Of a DNA stretch of 64,000 nt, positions 63,248 through 64,000 are shown piece by piece. Position numbers and translations under genes: made by a program. Where the stretch lies: positions 29,466-93,465 of the forward strand of contig CAZGWD010000013.1 of NCBI GenBank assembly GCA_964529415.1. Reading direction: 5' to 3'. This DNA is from CAYMPH01 sp964529415 (GTDB taxonomy: Bacteria > Spirochaetota > UBA4802 > UBA5550). Position 1 is the first letter of the stretch, and every line of letters starts with the position of its first letter. The notes beneath the pieces were generated by a model. It had not been told where the DNA came from. It was given only the letters and a program-made list of their open reading frames with translations, and made no database searches.

Positions 63248-63861
63248 AGAAAATATTTCCTTAGTTCTTCATACACTTCTTCAATTTTAATTTTCTTCCC
63301 GGTAACTTTTTCTAAAGTAGTCATAGCACATCCGCTTATACCGCATGGAATTATATATTGGAAAGTATCAAGGCTGTTGCAGACATTTAAAGCTATTCCG
63401 TGCATGCTTATTCCGCCTGTAAGATCAAATCCTATTGAGCAGATCTTTTCTTCATCTACCCATACACCTGGATTTTTTTTATCGTAACAGGATTTTATAC
63501 AATAGTCTTTTTCAAGGAAAAATATTATCTTATCAATAATACTATTTACAAATTTACCTGCATTTTTTGATTCTACAGGCAGAACAAAATATACAACAAG
63601 CTGTCCAGGTTCATGTGCAGTGATGTCTCCGCCGCGGGTTGAATTTTTAATTTCTATTCCATGCGAGTTAAGATATTTTGCAGATTTCAGGAGGCTGGAA
63701 GTAGATCCCTGTCTGCCGATTGTAATAACAGGAGGAAAGTGTTCGAGAAAAAAAATGCATCCTGTGCTTCTGCTGTTTAATATCTGCAGCCTTTGTTCAG
63801 TTTGCAGTTTAACTGAGTCTTCATAGCTGATTCTGCCTAAGAATTTTATATCAGGCTGCAT
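63244..63861 (-). CDS. lipB: lipoyl(octanoyl) transferase LipB
   Basis: LipB moves octanoyl from acyl carrier protein to lipoyl domains. RGGDITAHEPGQLV is the family signature; the catalytic Lys is in EEKICSIGF and the catalytic Cys is in ISGCAMTTL. It has 205 residues, normal. Its start overlaps by one base the stop of the upstream gene, a methyl-accepting chemotaxis protein (TAATG), so it is translationally coupled to it. lipA is not in the window. Confidence 0.95.
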   Translation of the reverse strand: MQPDIKFLGRISYEDSVKLQTEQRLQILNSRSTGCIFFLEHFPPVITIGRQGSTSSLLKSAKYLNSHGIEIKNSTRGGDITAHEPGQLVVYFVLPVESKNAGKFVNSIIDKIIFFLEKDYCIKSCYDKKNPGVWVDEEKICSIGFDLTGGISMHGIALNVCNSLDTFQYIIPCGISGCAMTTLEKVTGKKIKIEEVYEELRKYFL

Positions 63862-64000
63862 TAAATTTTAAAGAATGAAACAGCTTTTCGTAACACATCA
63901 GCAAGAGTTGAAACATTTGTTGCTCCTACTGAAAGCTCTTCAGAGCCGGATGCATTAGCCTGCGTCAATTCGTTTATACTGCTGATTGACCGTACTATTT
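63861..64000 (-). CDS. methyl-accepting chemotaxis protein, C-terminal end (5' partial)
   Basis: The minus-strand frame entering from the window edge ends at the stop complementary to 63861-63863. It reads VRSISSINELTQANASGSEELS, then VGATNVSTLADVLRKAVSFFKI, the C-terminal signalling/adaptation helix and tail typical of chemotaxis receptors. Only 45 residues are inside the window, so the sensor domain and membrane helices are not seen. It overlaps lipB by one base. Confidence 0.85.
   Translation of the reverse strand, partial: IVRSISSINELTQANASGSEELSVGATNVSTLADVLRKAVSFFKI

Overview
The window is a chromosomal stretch from an AT-rich, Gram-negative-type bacterium. It holds about 60 mostly plus-strand genes and no rRNA, tRNA, CRISPR array or intact transposase that I can see. 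A spirochaete (Spirochaetota, Leptospira-like rather than Borrelia-like) is my best guess, at moderate to low confidence. The reasons are several membrane SpoIIE/RsbU-type phosphatases with STAS and HATPase partners, loose lipobox signal peptides, a short TPR protein with a DWDGVF tail, TTG/GTG starts behind good Shine-Dalgarno sites, a CIRCE-controlled groESL, LipB, and MoaC, PanC, DapF and QueC metabolism.

Layout. 1-605: 3' end of an alpha/beta hydrolase. 606-4464: two unrecognised genes and a C-rich hairpin element. 4465-9256: queC-comF, STAS-polyprenyl synthase, then TPR-bactofilin-amrS. 9294-10448: a REC-PP2C regulator on the minus strand. 10794-14394: pssA, moaC, and groES-groEL behind CIRCE. 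14517-18369: a five-gene operon of an HATPase, a STAS-like protein and three unknown proteins, two of them membrane or exported. 18372-25226: argA-like GNAT, SPOR, dapF, GerMN-like, gamma carbonic anhydrase, tadA, LysR, a lipoprotein, nested inverted-repeat elements and TPR. 25752-32067: a giant 2-hydroxyacyl-CoA dehydratase activase, dedA, def and fmt. 32064-35363: a TetR regulator divergent from an acyl-CoA ligase, then a small membrane protein. 35524-40989: a membrane acyltransferase, HNH plus cNMP-binding-like proteins, and an aminotransferase. 41309-53550: a signalling island. 53975-64000: an SPFH protein, HicBA, dnaE, a methyltransferase, panC, a lipoprotein, lipB and the end of a chemotaxis receptor.

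The most interesting part is 41309-53550. A CheY, a CheX phosphatase, a membrane CheA-like kinase and a membrane PP2C phosphatase form one tight operon. The next operon has an HATPase, a STAS-like protein, a large methyltransferase resembling 3-OH-palmitate methyl ester synthases, and another membrane PP2C. A lone STAS gene and a further membrane PP2C follow. Three of these proteins carry nearly the same six-helix N-terminal membrane domain, joined either to a histidine kinase or to a phosphatase, so one sensor type seems to feed both phosphorelay and partner-switching outputs. The operon at 14517-18369 may be a second, less familiar partner-switching unit.

All product calls rest on motifs read by eye. 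Starts were moved to codons with a Shine-Dalgarno site where the longest frame lacked one.
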